64,000 nt of DNA from DYRB01 sp963845265 (lineage in GTDB: Bacteria; Pseudomonadota; Gammaproteobacteria; Chromatiales; Chromatiaceae), in contig CAWJRN010000009.1 in assembly GCA_963845265.1 (NCBI GenBank), positions 186,001 through 250,000 of the forward strand, written 5' to 3'. Shown piece after piece: positions 54,749 through 63,273 of the stretch. Under the pieces are notes generated by a model. The model ran no database searches. It saw nothing but the letters and a program-made list of their open reading frames with translations, and was not told the origin of the DNA. Positions within the stretch are counted from its first letter, which is position 1. Each line of letters begins with the position of its first letter. Made by a program: the position numbers and the translations under genes.

Positions 54749-54941
54749 GGGGGCTCCGGTTGGTGCTTCCGGTACGAAAGGGCTTGGCGGGAAGGTTCGG
54801 GGTTTTGGGGTTGGACTGCAAGCGCTTCCTGATGCCTTCGGGCTCGGTCTGGCCCGTGTTCGGCCTCGGGGCTATGATCCCGTCCCTGAGGTGCCTTGTG
54901 GTCGCCTCTTCATCTGCTGGGCCAACGGCTGGAGGCGCTCC

Positions 54942-56732
54942 ATGTGCGGTATCTGCGGTGAGCTGAGATTCGATGGGGCCGGTGCGGACCTCGCGGCTAT
55001 CGAGCGTATGACCGAGGCCCTGGTCCCGCGGGGCCCGGACCATGGCGGGTCATGGAGCGACGGGGCGCTCGGCTTCGGTCATCGGCGCCTGTCCATCATC
55101 GATCTGTCCGAGCGGGCCCACCAGCCCATGGTGGACCCAGAGTTGGGCCTGGCGTTGGTCTTCAACGGGACCATCTACAACTACCGTGCCCTGCGCACCC
55201 AGCTCGCCGCCCGTGGTCACCGATTCTTCTCCGACGGCGACACCGAGGTCATTCTCAAGAGTTTCCGCGAGTGGGGCCCGGCCTGCGTCGAGCGCCTGCA
55301 TGGCATGTTCGCCTTCGCCCTCTGGGACCTGCGCAGCCGCAGCCTCTTCCTGGCCCGGGACCGATTCGGCATCAAGCCCCTGTACTGGACCGCCGACGGG
55401 CGCCGGCTGCGCTTCGCCTCCAATCCCCAGGCCCTGCTGGCTGCGGGCGGGGTGGACACGGCCATCGACCCGGTGGGGCTCCAGTTCCAGTTCACCCTGC
55501 ACGCGGTTGTCCCCGCCCCCCTGACCCTGCTCAGAGGGGTGCGTAAGCTGCCCCCGGCCCACACCCTGACCATAGATCCGGATGGCCCCGGCGGCCTGCC
55601 CGAGCCCAAGCGCTACTGGCACCTCGACGCAACACGCGAGCTCGGCCCGGTCTCCGAATCCCAGTGGATCGAGCGCACCCACGACGCCCTGCTTGCCTCG
55701 GTGCGACGGCGACAGGAGGCGGCGGACGTGCCGGTTGGGGTGCTGCTCTCGGGAGGCCTGGACTCCAGCCTCATCGTCGCCCTGATGGCGGAGCTGGGTG
55801 GGGTGGAGAACCTGCACACCTTCTCCGTCGGCTTCGAGGATCACCCCAACGAAAGGGGCAACGAGTTCGAGTTCTCCGACCAGGTTGCGGAGCGCTACGG
55901 TACCCGGCACCACAAGTTTCTGGTTCCCAACGACGCGGCCCTGAGTCGCCTGCCCGAGGCGGTCGACGCCATGGCCGAGCCCATGTTCGGCCAGGACGCG
56001 GTGGGCTTCTACCTGCTCGCGGAGCGGGTCTCCGAGAGCATCAAGGTCGTCCAGTCGGGCCAGGGGGCGGATGAGGTCTTCGGCGGCTACTTCTGGTACC
56101 CACGCATGCAAGCCGAGACCGAAGGGTCCAGACTCGAACGTTTCCGTCGCCACTACTTCGACCGCGACTACCCGGAGCTGATGGAGCTGGTCGCCCCCGA
56201 GTTCCAGGGCCCGGACGCGGTCGGCGCCTACATTGGGGACAGACTCGACGAGCCCGGGGCGGACGACTTCATCGACGCCGTGCTGCGCCTGGACGCCACC
56301 ACGCTCATCGTCGACGACCCGGTCAAGCGGGTGGACAACATGACCATGGCCTTCGGGCTCGAGGCGCGGGTGCCCTTCCTCGACCACGAGCTGGTAGAGC
56401 TGGCGGCCCGCTGCCCGCCGGACATCAAGCTCAGATCCGACGGTAAGCATCTGCTCAAGGCCATCGCCCGCGGGCGCCTGCCGGACGCCGTCATCGACCG
56501 CACCAAGGGTTATTTCCCCATGCCGGCACTCAAATACGTCCGCGGGCCCTTTCTGGAGTTCATGCGCGACATCCTGGACTCCCGCGCCTGTCGCGAGCGC
56601 GGCCTCTACCAGCGCCCCTATGTGGACCGCCTGCTCGCCGAACCCGAGACCCACCACACCCGCATCCTTGGCTCCAAACTCTGGCACCTCGCGGTGCTGG
56701 AGCTGTGGTTGCAGCGGCATGTGGGTACTTAG
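54942..56732 (+). CDS. N-acetylglutaminylglutamine amidotransferase (AsnB-like)
   Basis: A 596-residue asparagine-synthase-family enzyme. The N-terminal Cys2 nucleophile and class II glutaminase domain (MCGICGELRFDGAGADL, RGPDHGG, VFNGTIYNYRALR) are followed by the ATP-pyrophosphatase domain (VGVLLSGGLDSSLIVALMAE). Whole-length features such as SERAHQPMVDPELGLALVFN and QGADEVFGGYFWYPRM match the subfamily that makes N-acetylglutaminylglutamine amide (NAGGN), an osmolyte. Its usual partner, the NAGGN synthetase, is not next to it. ATG 54942 is fixed by the need for Cys2. Confidence 0.85.
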   Translation: MCGICGELRFDGAGADLAAIERMTEALVPRGPDHGGSWSDGALGFGHRRLSIIDLSERAHQPMVDPELGLALVFNGTIYNYRALRTQLAARGHRFFSDGDTEVILKSFREWGPACVERLHGMFAFALWDLRSRSLFLARDRFGIKPLYWTADGRRLRFASNPQALLAAGGVDTAIDPVGLQFQFTLHAVVPAPLTLLRGVRKLPPAHTLTIDPDGPGGLPEPKRYWHLDATRELGPVSESQWIERTHDALLASVRRRQEAADVPVGVLLSGGLDSSLIVALMAELGGVENLHTFSVGFEDHPNERGNEFEFSDQVAERYGTRHHKFLVPNDAALSRLPEAVDAMAEPMFGQDAVGFYLLAERVSESIKVVQSGQGADEVFGGYFWYPRMQAETEGSRLERFRRHYFDRDYPELMELVAPEFQGPDAVGAYIGDRLDEPGADDFIDAVLRLDATTLIVDDPVKRVDNMTMAFGLEARVPFLDHELVELAARCPPDIKLRSDGKHLLKAIARGRLPDAVIDRTKGYFPMPALKYVRGPFLEFMRDILDSRACRERGLYQRPYVDRLLAEPETHHTRILGSKLWHLAVLELWLQRHVGT

Positions 56733-56751
56733 CGGTAAAGCCAGCGTGGGA

Positions 56752-56766
56752 GCGGCGCCTCGCCGC
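56752..56766. repeat. Short GC hairpin downstream of the amidotransferase gene
   Basis: GCGGCG-CCT-CGCCGC forms a perfect 6-bp stem just after the stop at 56732, within GTGGGAGCGGCGCCTCGCCG, a type of short repeat common between genes in GC-rich gammaproteobacteria. No T-run follows, so it is not a clear intrinsic terminator. Confidence 0.45.
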
Positions 56767-56881
56767 GACGCAGCGTTTGCCATCGGCGCCTTTGGAAGAA
56801 ACTGCTTGGCCGCACCGGTGGCCACCGGGGATGCAGGAGTAGTCCCCGGGATGGCGTCGGATCCGTCTGGCGGTTGACCGG

Positions 56882-57565
56882 ATGACCCACCCCCACATGG
56901 ATCAGGCCGTGGCCCGAGACGTCTTCGACACCTTGCTCGCCGCCTATGGTCCCCAACACTGGTGGCCCGCCGAGACCCGCTTCGAGGTCATGGTCGGCGC
57001 CGTCCTGGTCCAGAACACCGCCTGGACGAACGTTAAGCGCGGCCTGATGCGTTTGAGCGACCGCCTCGGCGGGGTGACGAACCTGGACGCCGAGCCGATC
57101 CTCGTCCTGCCCGAGGCCGAGCTGGCGGAGTGCCTGCGCCCAGTGGGCTACTTCAACGTCAAGGCCCGCAGGTTGCGTGCCTTCTGCGCGGACTACCTGG
57201 AGGCGGGTGGCCGTGAAGGGCTGGCTCGGCTCGACACCTTGGCCCTGCGTCGCCGGTTGCTTACGACCAACGGGGTCGGACCCGAGACTGCCGATGACAT
57301 GTTGCTCTACGCCTTCGATCGTCCGGTCTTCGTGGTCGACGCCTACACCCGTCGCCTGGGCGGGCGTCTGGGGCTCTTGGACGCCGAGGCCGGCTACGAG
57401 GCCGTTCGTCACGGTTTCGAGGCGGCCCTCGGCCTGGATGTGCCCCTGTTCAACGAGTATCACGCCCTCATCGTCCGCCATGCCAAGGACACCTGCCGCA
57501 CCGAGCCCCGCTGCGATGGGTGTTGTCTGCGTGGCTTGTGCCCCTTTCCCAAGTTGCACCGGTAG
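56882..57565 (+). CDS. Endonuclease III-family DNA glycosylase (MagIII-like)
   Basis: A 227-residue HhH-GPD glycosylase with the C-terminal 4Fe-4S loop intact (CRTEPRCDGCCLRGLC, C-X6-C-X2-C-X5-C). The helix-hairpin-helix is TTNGVGPETADDMLLYAFDR and the catalytic aspartate is in FVVDAYTRRLG. The AP-lyase lysine of Nth (GVGRKTA) is replaced by Glu (GVGPETA), as in Helicobacter MagIII, so it should be a monofunctional glycosylase, possibly for 3-methyladenine. It acts in base excision repair. Substrate is inferred. Confidence 0.85.
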   Translation: MTHPHMDQAVARDVFDTLLAAYGPQHWWPAETRFEVMVGAVLVQNTAWTNVKRGLMRLSDRLGGVTNLDAEPILVLPEAELAECLRPVGYFNVKARRLRAFCADYLEAGGREGLARLDTLALRRRLLTTNGVGPETADDMLLYAFDRPVFVVDAYTRRLGGRLGLLDAEAGYEAVRHGFEAALGLDVPLFNEYHALIVRHAKDTCRTEPRCDGCCLRGLCPFPKLHR

Positions 57566-57764
57566 TCCGCTGCTCCGAACGGGTGCGTTGTGAATCTGGC
57601 CAAGCTGGCTGGACATTCCTGTCTGCCAGGTCAAGACTTGAGTGCAGTGCTGACCAAGGTCGCAGGCTCCGATCTCAAGGACCGTGCGGGAATATTTGCC
57701 CAGTCTGCCAGCGAGGGAGCCTTCCCTGGGTCGATCCCCCAATCACACCGTGCTCGGAATCTAA

Positions 57765-58663
57765 ATGTTGGCAGACGACAAATCGGATGCAGAGGGGGCC
57801 CCCGAGTTGCAGGTCGGTGCCTTTACGGTTCGGTCTGCCGCGAACGAGCTGCTGCATGACGGTGAGGTCGTGCAGGTTGAGGGCACAGGTCATGGCGCTC
57901 CTGGTGTACCTGGCAGAACGGGCCAATCAGGTGATCAGTCGGGAGCATTTGTTCGAGGCCCTGTGGTCGGGGGTGTTGGTTGGCGACGACACCCTGACTC
58001 AGGTGGTCATCAAGCTCCGCAAGGCCCTGGGGGACGATGCCAAGTCGGGCTGTTACATCCAGATCATCTCGAAAAAGGGCTACCGGCTGCGCGCGCCCGT
58101 GCGTGTTGTCCCGCCGACGGGGCGGAGGATCCGACCACGGGGACTGGTGCCCACGCGGCACTATCCTTCCGGCGGCTGGTAGCCATCGGAACCACCATAC
58201 TGAGCGTTGGTGTGGTGGCTTTGCTTTCCTGGGATCGTTCTAGACCTGGGTTACCGGGTGTTCGGGGCCTAGAGCCAACCTTGGCATCGAGCAGAGTCGA
58301 TGGTCGTCCGACGCTTGCGGTGCTGCCCTTCGCGACGGTCGGGAGCGGGGAGGATCAGACCAACCTTGCCCAGGGGCTCACGCTCGACCTCATCACGGTG
58401 AAACTGCTCCGCACGGCGATCCGGCTGAATCCGGACGCCGGGTACTCTACTTCCTGCTGCTTGGGCGAGCCTATTTCTTCCTCGGTGACTGGGAACAGGC
58501 CCTGGTCAACCTGAATGAGGCCCTGGCGCGCAACCCCAGCAACCTGGAGGCCCACCTCTACCTGATGGCCACAGCTCAGTGTTCGGAGCTGGCAACCTAT
58601 CCCATGACGGACCTGGGGCAGCAGGAGCAACTGCTTGCGGCGCTCTCCGCCGCGGAGATTTGA
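57765..58663 (+). pseudogene. CadC-like winged-helix/TPR regulator, decayed
   Basis: Pieces of one gene appear in order across three frames. First are the N-terminus (ELQVGAFTVRSAANELLHDG) and an OmpR/CadC winged helix (VMALLVYLAERANQVISREH...QVVIKLRKALGDD...IISKKGYRLRAPV). A transmembrane segment (IGTTILSVGVVALLSW) and the start of a periplasmic domain (PTLAVLPFATVGSGEDQ) follow. Last come TPR-like helices (YFFLGDWEQALVNLNEALAR). At least three frame changes are needed, near 57870, 58130 and 58440. Most of the periplasmic domain is missing between LTLDLIT and KLLRTAIRLNP. Clearly non-functional. Confidence 0.75.
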
Positions 58664-58838
58664 TCAGCGGGCAAAGTTTCAAGATTTGTATCGCATTGAT
58701 TGGTATTGCTAAATCTTTTCATCGGAAAACCTTAGTCGTTTCCTCAGGCTAACTGTCCCGGTTTCTCCTAAATCCTTGACCTAAGCCAGCGAGCGCTCTC
58801 TGGCCCAAGTCCACCAACAGCGATTTAGGAGAAACACG

Positions 58839-59705
58839 ATGAACCAGCACCAACTCGCGTTCGACCCTATCCAATACAAAGCAACCACGCGCCGGCAATG
58901 GGATGCTGCGGCGGATGCCTGGTACCGGTGGGGCCCCTTCCTGTCGAAGTGGCTCGGACCAGCGACGGATCTCATGCTGGACGAGGCCGACATCGGGCCC
59001 GGCAGCCGGGTCTTGGACGTCGCCGCCGGGGCCGGTGAGCAGACCTTGACCATCGCACGGCGTATCGGCCCCAGCGGTCAGGTGCTGGCCACCGATATCT
59101 CGCCCACCATTCTCGACTACGCCTCGGAGTCGGCCCGTATCGACGGTCTCGAAAATGTGCGGACCCTGGAGCTGGACGGCGAGCAGCTCACCGACCTGGA
59201 CGCTGCATCCTTCGACGCGGTGATCTCCCGGGTTGGGATGATCTACTTCCCGGACCAGCAGAAGGCCCTGCGTGGCATGCAGCACGCCGTCGTACCTGGG
59301 GGCAAGGTAGCAGCGATGGTCTACGCGACCGCGGATAAGAACCCCTTCTTTTCTGTCCCCGTCTCCATCATCCGGCGTCGCGCAAACCTACCGCCGCCGC
59401 TGCCCGGTCAGCCAGGCCCCTTTAGCCTTGGGGCTGAGGGTGTGTTGGAGCGGACCTTCTCCGACGCGGGGTTCAGCGACGTGAAAATCCACAACATAGC
59501 CGCCCCGGTGGAGATGGACAGCGCACGCGACTGTCTGCGCTTCGAAAAGGAGTCCTTCGGCGCCCTGCACCAGATGCTGTCGGTGCTCTCTGAAGGGGAG
59601 CAGGACGATGCCTGGGTCGAGATCGAAGAGGCGCTCGGTAAGTTCGAGGGGGTCGACGGGTTTTCCGGTCCGTGCGAGCTCGTCGTTGCGGTGGGGACAC
59701 GGTAG
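58839..59705 (+). CDS. Class I SAM-dependent methyltransferase
   Basis: A 288-residue Rossmann-fold methyltransferase of the UbiE/COQ5-like group. Motif I is VLDVAAGAGEQTLTIARRIG near residue 50, followed by VLATDISP and the post-motif VISRVGMIYFPD. There is no signal peptide or membrane helix. The first half resembles ubiquinone/menaquinone methyltransferases, but the genome context gives no substrate. AGGAG lies upstream of the ATG, and an inverted-repeat element follows the stop. Confidence 0.85.
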   Translation: MNQHQLAFDPIQYKATTRRQWDAAADAWYRWGPFLSKWLGPATDLMLDEADIGPGSRVLDVAAGAGEQTLTIARRIGPSGQVLATDISPTILDYASESARIDGLENVRTLELDGEQLTDLDAASFDAVISRVGMIYFPDQQKALRGMQHAVVPGGKVAAMVYATADKNPFFSVPVSIIRRRANLPPPLPGQPGPFSLGAEGVLERTFSDAGFSDVKIHNIAAPVEMDSARDCLRFEKESFGALHQMLSVLSEGEQDDAWVEIEEALGKFEGVDGFSGPCELVVAVGTR

Positions 59706-59726
59706 GGTGGATCAGGCTGGAAAAGC

Positions 59727-59855
59727 AATTCGGCCGCAAATCACGCAAATTGATGCACATGGTTCAGTGGCTTAGGCAAGCTTGGATGCCACCCGGGGGT
59801 GAGCCGGCCACCGATAACAAGCCACTATTTATGTGCGTCTATTTGCGGCTGAATT
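59727..59855. repeat. Imperfect inverted-repeat element related to 48032-48285
   Basis: The left arm (59727-59760: AATTCGGCCGCAAAT, then ACGCAAATTGATGCACAT) and right arm (59831-59855: ATGTGCGTCTATTTGCGGCT, then GAATT) pair with a small gap. A second nested pair, AGTGGCTT at 59766-59773 and AAGCCACT at 59819-59826, extends the fold. The CCGCAAAT/ACGCAAAT units are those of the element after lnt. Confidence 0.7.
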
Positions 59856-59904
59856 GCGCTACTTAAGATAAGTCCTTCCCAAACCAGCCATTGGAGCGCA
59901 GCTC

Positions 59905-60840
59905 ATGTCCAAGCTAGCCATCATCCAGACTGCACCTGTTGTGTTGGACCGCGAAGGCACCCTGGAACGGGCGGTCGGTCTCGTTGACGGTGCCGTCGCC
60001 GAGGGTGCCGAGTTGGTCGTCTTCCCCGAGGCCTATATCGCCGGCTATCCCGCCTGGGTCTGGCGCCTTCGCCCCGGCACCGACTGGGGATTGAGCGAGG
60101 CCTGTCATGACCGCCTGTTGGACAGCGCCGTGGACCTCCAGCGCGGCGATCTCCAACCGTTGATCGAGGCGGCGAAGCGTCATGGGGTCACGATCCTCTG
60201 CGGCATGCATGAGCGAGACGGAGGGCTCAGTCGCACGACTCTCTACAACACCTACGTTGTGATCGGCCCGGACGGGCAGATGCTGAACCGACATCGAAAA
60301 CTGATGCCGACCAACCCGGAGCGCATGGTCTGGGGGTTCGGCGACGCATCCGGACTGAAGGTCGTCGATACACCCTGTGGGCGGATCGGCACCCTGATCT
60401 GCTGGGAAAACTACATGCCCTTGGCACGCTATGCCCTGTACTCCCAGGGGATCGAGATCTACGTCGCACCCACCTACGACAGCGGTGACGCCTGGATCGG
60501 GACCTTGCGGCACATCGCCCTGGAGGGCGGCTGCTGGGTCCTGGGAAGCGGCAACGCGCTACTCGGCGGCGACATGCCCGACGACCTGCCGGGTAAGGAC
60601 CTGCTTTATACGGACGAGGATGAGTGGGTGAATCCGGGTGATTCCATCGTCATAGCGCCGGGTGGTGAGATCGTCGCTGGTCCGATGCATCAGGAGCAGG
60701 GCATCTTGTACGCGGACCTGGACAGGAAGAGGATTGGCAGCGCACGGCGCTGTCTGGACGTGGCTGGCCACTATGCCCGCCCGGATATTTTCCGGCTCCA
60801 TGTGGATACCCGGCCCCAGAGTCCCGTGGAGTTCCAATGA
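59905..60840 (+). CDS. Nitrilase (carbon-nitrogen hydrolase)
   Basis: A 311-residue enzyme of the true-nitrilase branch. The Glu-Lys-Cys triad is in VVFPEAYIAGYPAWVW (Glu42), HRKLMPTNPERMVWGFGD (Lys near 131) and GTLICWENYMPLAR (Cys near 166). The NPERMVWGFGDASG stretch and IEIYVAPTYD after the Cys are typical of aliphatic and aryl nitrilases that turn nitriles into acids and ammonia. Length is at the short end for nitrilases. It stands alone; the substrate cannot be read. Confidence 0.9.
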   Translation: MSKLAIIQTAPVVLDREGTLERAVGLVDGAVAEGAELVVFPEAYIAGYPAWVWRLRPGTDWGLSEACHDRLLDSAVDLQRGDLQPLIEAAKRHGVTILCGMHERDGGLSRTTLYNTYVVIGPDGQMLNRHRKLMPTNPERMVWGFGDASGLKVVDTPCGRIGTLICWENYMPLARYALYSQGIEIYVAPTYDSGDAWIGTLRHIALEGGCWVLGSGNALLGGDMPDDLPGKDLLYTDEDEWVNPGDSIVIAPGGEIVAGPMHQEQGILYADLDRKRIGSARRCLDVAGHYARPDIFRLHVDTRPQSPVEFQ

Positions 60841-61156
60841 CGTTCGTCCCCCGGAGTGGCGCGGCGGCCAGGGGGCGCTCGTTCCACACCGCACATCACT
60901 GGATTCGGGTCAGGGGTCGGAGTGCCGGTACAGGTCGTCCACGGTGACGGCCAGATCCACGGACTGGAAAGGCGCCTCGCCTTGGCTATAGCGGGCGTAT
61001 TACCATCGCGCGGCTCCGCGGAGTAATGCTACCCGACACAGTTGAAGCGACGGCAGACCTCACCCCATACTCGGAGCAAGTCAGCCTCATCGTGCTCATC
61101 GTGCTCATAGCGGTCAATGGGCTCGCGGTGATCCCCGCGCGAAGTATGGTGTGCCA
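60841..61156. other. Intergenic region between nitrilase and thioesterase genes
   Basis: About 315 bases. A plus-strand frame ending at the thioesterase start reads SLIVLIVLIAVNGLAVIPAR, a short hydrophobic stretch that could be a membrane-protein relic, but this is too little to call. No repeat was recognised. Confidence 0.35.
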
Positions 61157-61603
61157 ATGAACAGTACCGAAGCCGAGAACATCGGCCGCTGGATGGAACA
61201 GAACGACCGCCTCGCCCGCTTGCTGGGTATGCGGCTGGAGTCGGTGGAGCCGGGCCAATGCCGTGTCTCGATGGATGTGACCGGCGATATGCTCAACGCA
61301 GTAGGCCTGACGCATGGTGGTGCCACCTATTCGCTGGCTGACTTCGCCTTTGCGGTGGCCTCCAACAGCCATGGTACGGTGGCGGTGGCCCTGACCACGC
61401 AGATGAGCTACCCCGCTGCCAGCCGTCAGGGTGACCGGCTGATCGCCGAGGCGCGGGAGAACAATTGCGGCAGCAAGACCGGCCTCTATACCATCGAGGT
61501 GAAGACCCAAACGGGACGGCTTGTGGGGTTGTTTTCCGGCACGGTCTTTCGGCGCGGCGAGCCGATCGCCGACTGGATGGACGGGGGGAGTTCCGAGTCC
61601 TGA
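61157..61603 (+). CDS. PaaI-family hotdog thioesterase
   Basis: A 148-residue hotdog-fold acyl-CoA thioesterase. The active-site region is NAVGLTHGGATYSLADFAFAVA, with the HGG(A/x)...D pattern of PaaI/YdiI relatives, and the later strands SYPAASRQGDRLIAEA and GLYTIEVKTQTGRLVGLFSG complete the fold. PaaI itself clears hydroxylated phenylacetyl-CoA esters; no phenylacetate genes are nearby. I start at ATG 61157; GTG 61151 is possible. Confidence 0.9.
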   Translation: MNSTEAENIGRWMEQNDRLARLLGMRLESVEPGQCRVSMDVTGDMLNAVGLTHGGATYSLADFAFAVASNSHGTVAVALTTQMSYPAASRQGDRLIAEARENNCGSKTGLYTIEVKTQTGRLVGLFSGTVFRRGEPIADWMDGGSSES

Positions 61604-61679
61604 GCTGGCAGCCCGGAGCTTGGAGATCGGCGACCACGGATTGGGTAATGGGATGCCCTGAGTCCGGCTCGCGCGTGAG

Positions 61680-62663
61680 TCAGCTCACCGCGCCCCAGGC
61701 CCCCTGCCAAGCCACTGTCACTGGAGGCTTGCCCCTGGCCTCGACAACCGCCCGCAAACGTTCGCCCAGCCGGGCATTGGCCCGATACACCGACAACTCC
61801 TCCACCAGCCAGGCAGCGGTATTTGGATCGCCGCGGGCAACGACGTCCAACAGCCAGTCGAAGGCCGCCTCGCTGCGATGCAGGATGGCCCCACGCAGCA
61901 GGATGCGATGGGGCTCGCGCTTCAGCGGCTCGGCATCCCAACGCTCGCGCAGCAGTTCCAGTGCCAGATCCAGGCGGCATGTGCCCAGGGCGAGGGCCGC
62001 CTGCTCGCGGATCGCCGGGTCCGCGGCATCGAGAAAGCCGGCGACGAAGCCCGGCGTCTCCTCCGGCTCCACCTGGAGCAGCCCGGCCAGGCACTCGCCC
62101 ACCACCTCGGGCTCTGCATCGCCGAGCAGGGCCTTGGCCCGCAGCAGGGCCTCCGCCGCCAGGGGCTCCGCGCAGGCGATGGCCCGGGCCGCACCGGCCC
62201 GGGCGCGTGGCTCGGGGTCGGCGAGCAGACTCACCAGGTCGATGAGGGCCCGGGGGTAGCGGGTCTGAACCAGACCCATGGCGCTGGTGGCCCGCAGATC
62301 CACCGCCGTGTCCACACTCCCGCCCCAGACCGGCTCGGCCTGACGCAGGCGTATGCCCACCCGATAGACTTCGGCGTCCTGGAAGTCCAGGGCCACCAGG
62401 GCGCGAACGATGGCGCCCTTGGCCATGCACTGGGGGTCACACTTGTAGTCCAAGGGGCGCAGACGCTCGAAGGCGGCGACCAGATCGGCCTCTAGGTCAT
62501 AGAGCAGGCGCTCGTCGCAGAGCTGGGCGGCGCGTGCCACCGGCAAGGGGTGAGGGTCACGCAGGGCCAGGCGCACAGCGGCAGGAAGGGCGGCCGGGTC
62601 GCCGTCGGCGGCAGACTGAAGTCGCGCCATTCGCACCTTGGGATCTTCGCCTTTCTTGGCCAT
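61680..62663 (-). CDS. HEAT-repeat protein
   Basis: A 327-residue, alanine- and leucine-rich all-helical protein with repeated HEAT-like units, e.g. ARAGAARAIACAEPLAAEAL, AEPEVVGECLAGLLQVEP and DPAIREQAALALGTCRLDLA. A segment CDPQCMAKGAIVRALVALD and the RVGIRLRQAEPVWGGSVDTA stretch are characteristic of one uncharacterised HEAT family. There is no signal peptide. It is probably a protein-protein interaction scaffold. It is followed, in the same orientation as the next two genes, after only 33 bases, so they may form an operon. Confidence 0.75.
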   Translation of the reverse strand: MAKKGEDPKVRMARLQSAADGDPAALPAAVRLALRDPHPLPVARAAQLCDERLLYDLEADLVAAFERLRPLDYKCDPQCMAKGAIVRALVALDFQDAEVYRVGIRLRQAEPVWGGSVDTAVDLRATSAMGLVQTRYPRALIDLVSLLADPEPRARAGAARAIACAEPLAAEALLRAKALLGDAEPEVVGECLAGLLQVEPEETPGFVAGFLDAADPAIREQAALALGTCRLDLALELLRERWDAEPLKREPHRILLRGAILHRSEAAFDWLLDVVARGDPNTAAWLVEELSVYRANARLGERLRAVVEARGKPPVTVAWQGAWGAVS

Positions 62664-62696
62664 GGGTGTGGACCTCGGTGGCGCCGCCAGCCCTGC

Positions 62697-63236
62697 TCAG
62701 GGCTGCCCGGTATGCCGGATGACGAGGCGGCGGACGGCCTTGGCGTCGTCCGCCGGGAGTTGGCCCAGGACGTGGACGAAGGTACCCGGGGCGAGGTCGG
62801 TGCGTCTGTGCAGGTCAAAGACGATCGGCGCCAAGGCCTCCCCCCCGGCCAGGGTCGCGGTCACCTCGATTGGTACGGCACCGCCGACCTGTATCTGCCG
62901 CCAGAGGTCAGCATCCGGGGGCTCGGCGACCAGGTTCAAGAGCAGATCGACCCGGCCGGTCTTGCGGTCAAGTTCTTGCTGGGAGACGGCAAAGGGGGCA
63001 TCGGACAGGTAGGTGTCGAACTGCCAGACCAGGTCCTTGGTGGTGCGCACCCCTGGGCCGGACGCCGGCTCGACACCGCCGGCAAGCTGGGCCTCGATCA
63101 CCTCTATCCGGCGCGCCATCTGGTCGATGCGCGCCTCCAGTTCCGCCAGCTTGTCAGCGGCGGGGTTCGCCTGGGCCAGGCAGGGGGACGCCAGGACCCA
63201 AAGGGCCGCGGCAAGCAGGTATCCAGATCTATTCAT
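62697..63236 (-). CDS. Exported coiled-coil protein of unknown function
   Basis: A 179-residue protein with a signal peptide (MNRSGYLLAAALWVLASPCL ending AQA) and a short coiled coil (KLAELEARIDQMARRIEVIE). A beta-rich domain follows (VPIEVTATLAGGEALAPIVF, TDLAPGTFVHVLGQLP). I do not recognise it. I start at ATG 63236, with AGGA seven bases upstream; the frame is open to 63320. It sits just downstream of the 5'-nucleotidase gene, so periplasmic co-function is possible. Confidence 0.7.
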   Translation of the reverse strand: MNRSGYLLAAALWVLASPCLAQANPAADKLAELEARIDQMARRIEVIEAQLAGGVEPASGPGVRTTKDLVWQFDTYLSDAPFAVSQQELDRKTGRVDLLLNLVAEPPDADLWRQIQVGGAVPIEVTATLAGGEALAPIVFDLHRRTDLAPGTFVHVLGQLPADDAKAVRRLVIRHTGQP

Positions 63237-63273
63237 GTGTCGTCCTGTCGTTTTGTCGTCATGGCAGTGTTGG

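Noticed and set aside
60990..61156. Hydrophobic frame SLIVLIVLIAVNGLAVIPAR as the start of a CNNM/HlyC-type membrane protein.
   Set aside because: Only about 30 codons are readable and the resemblance is weak.
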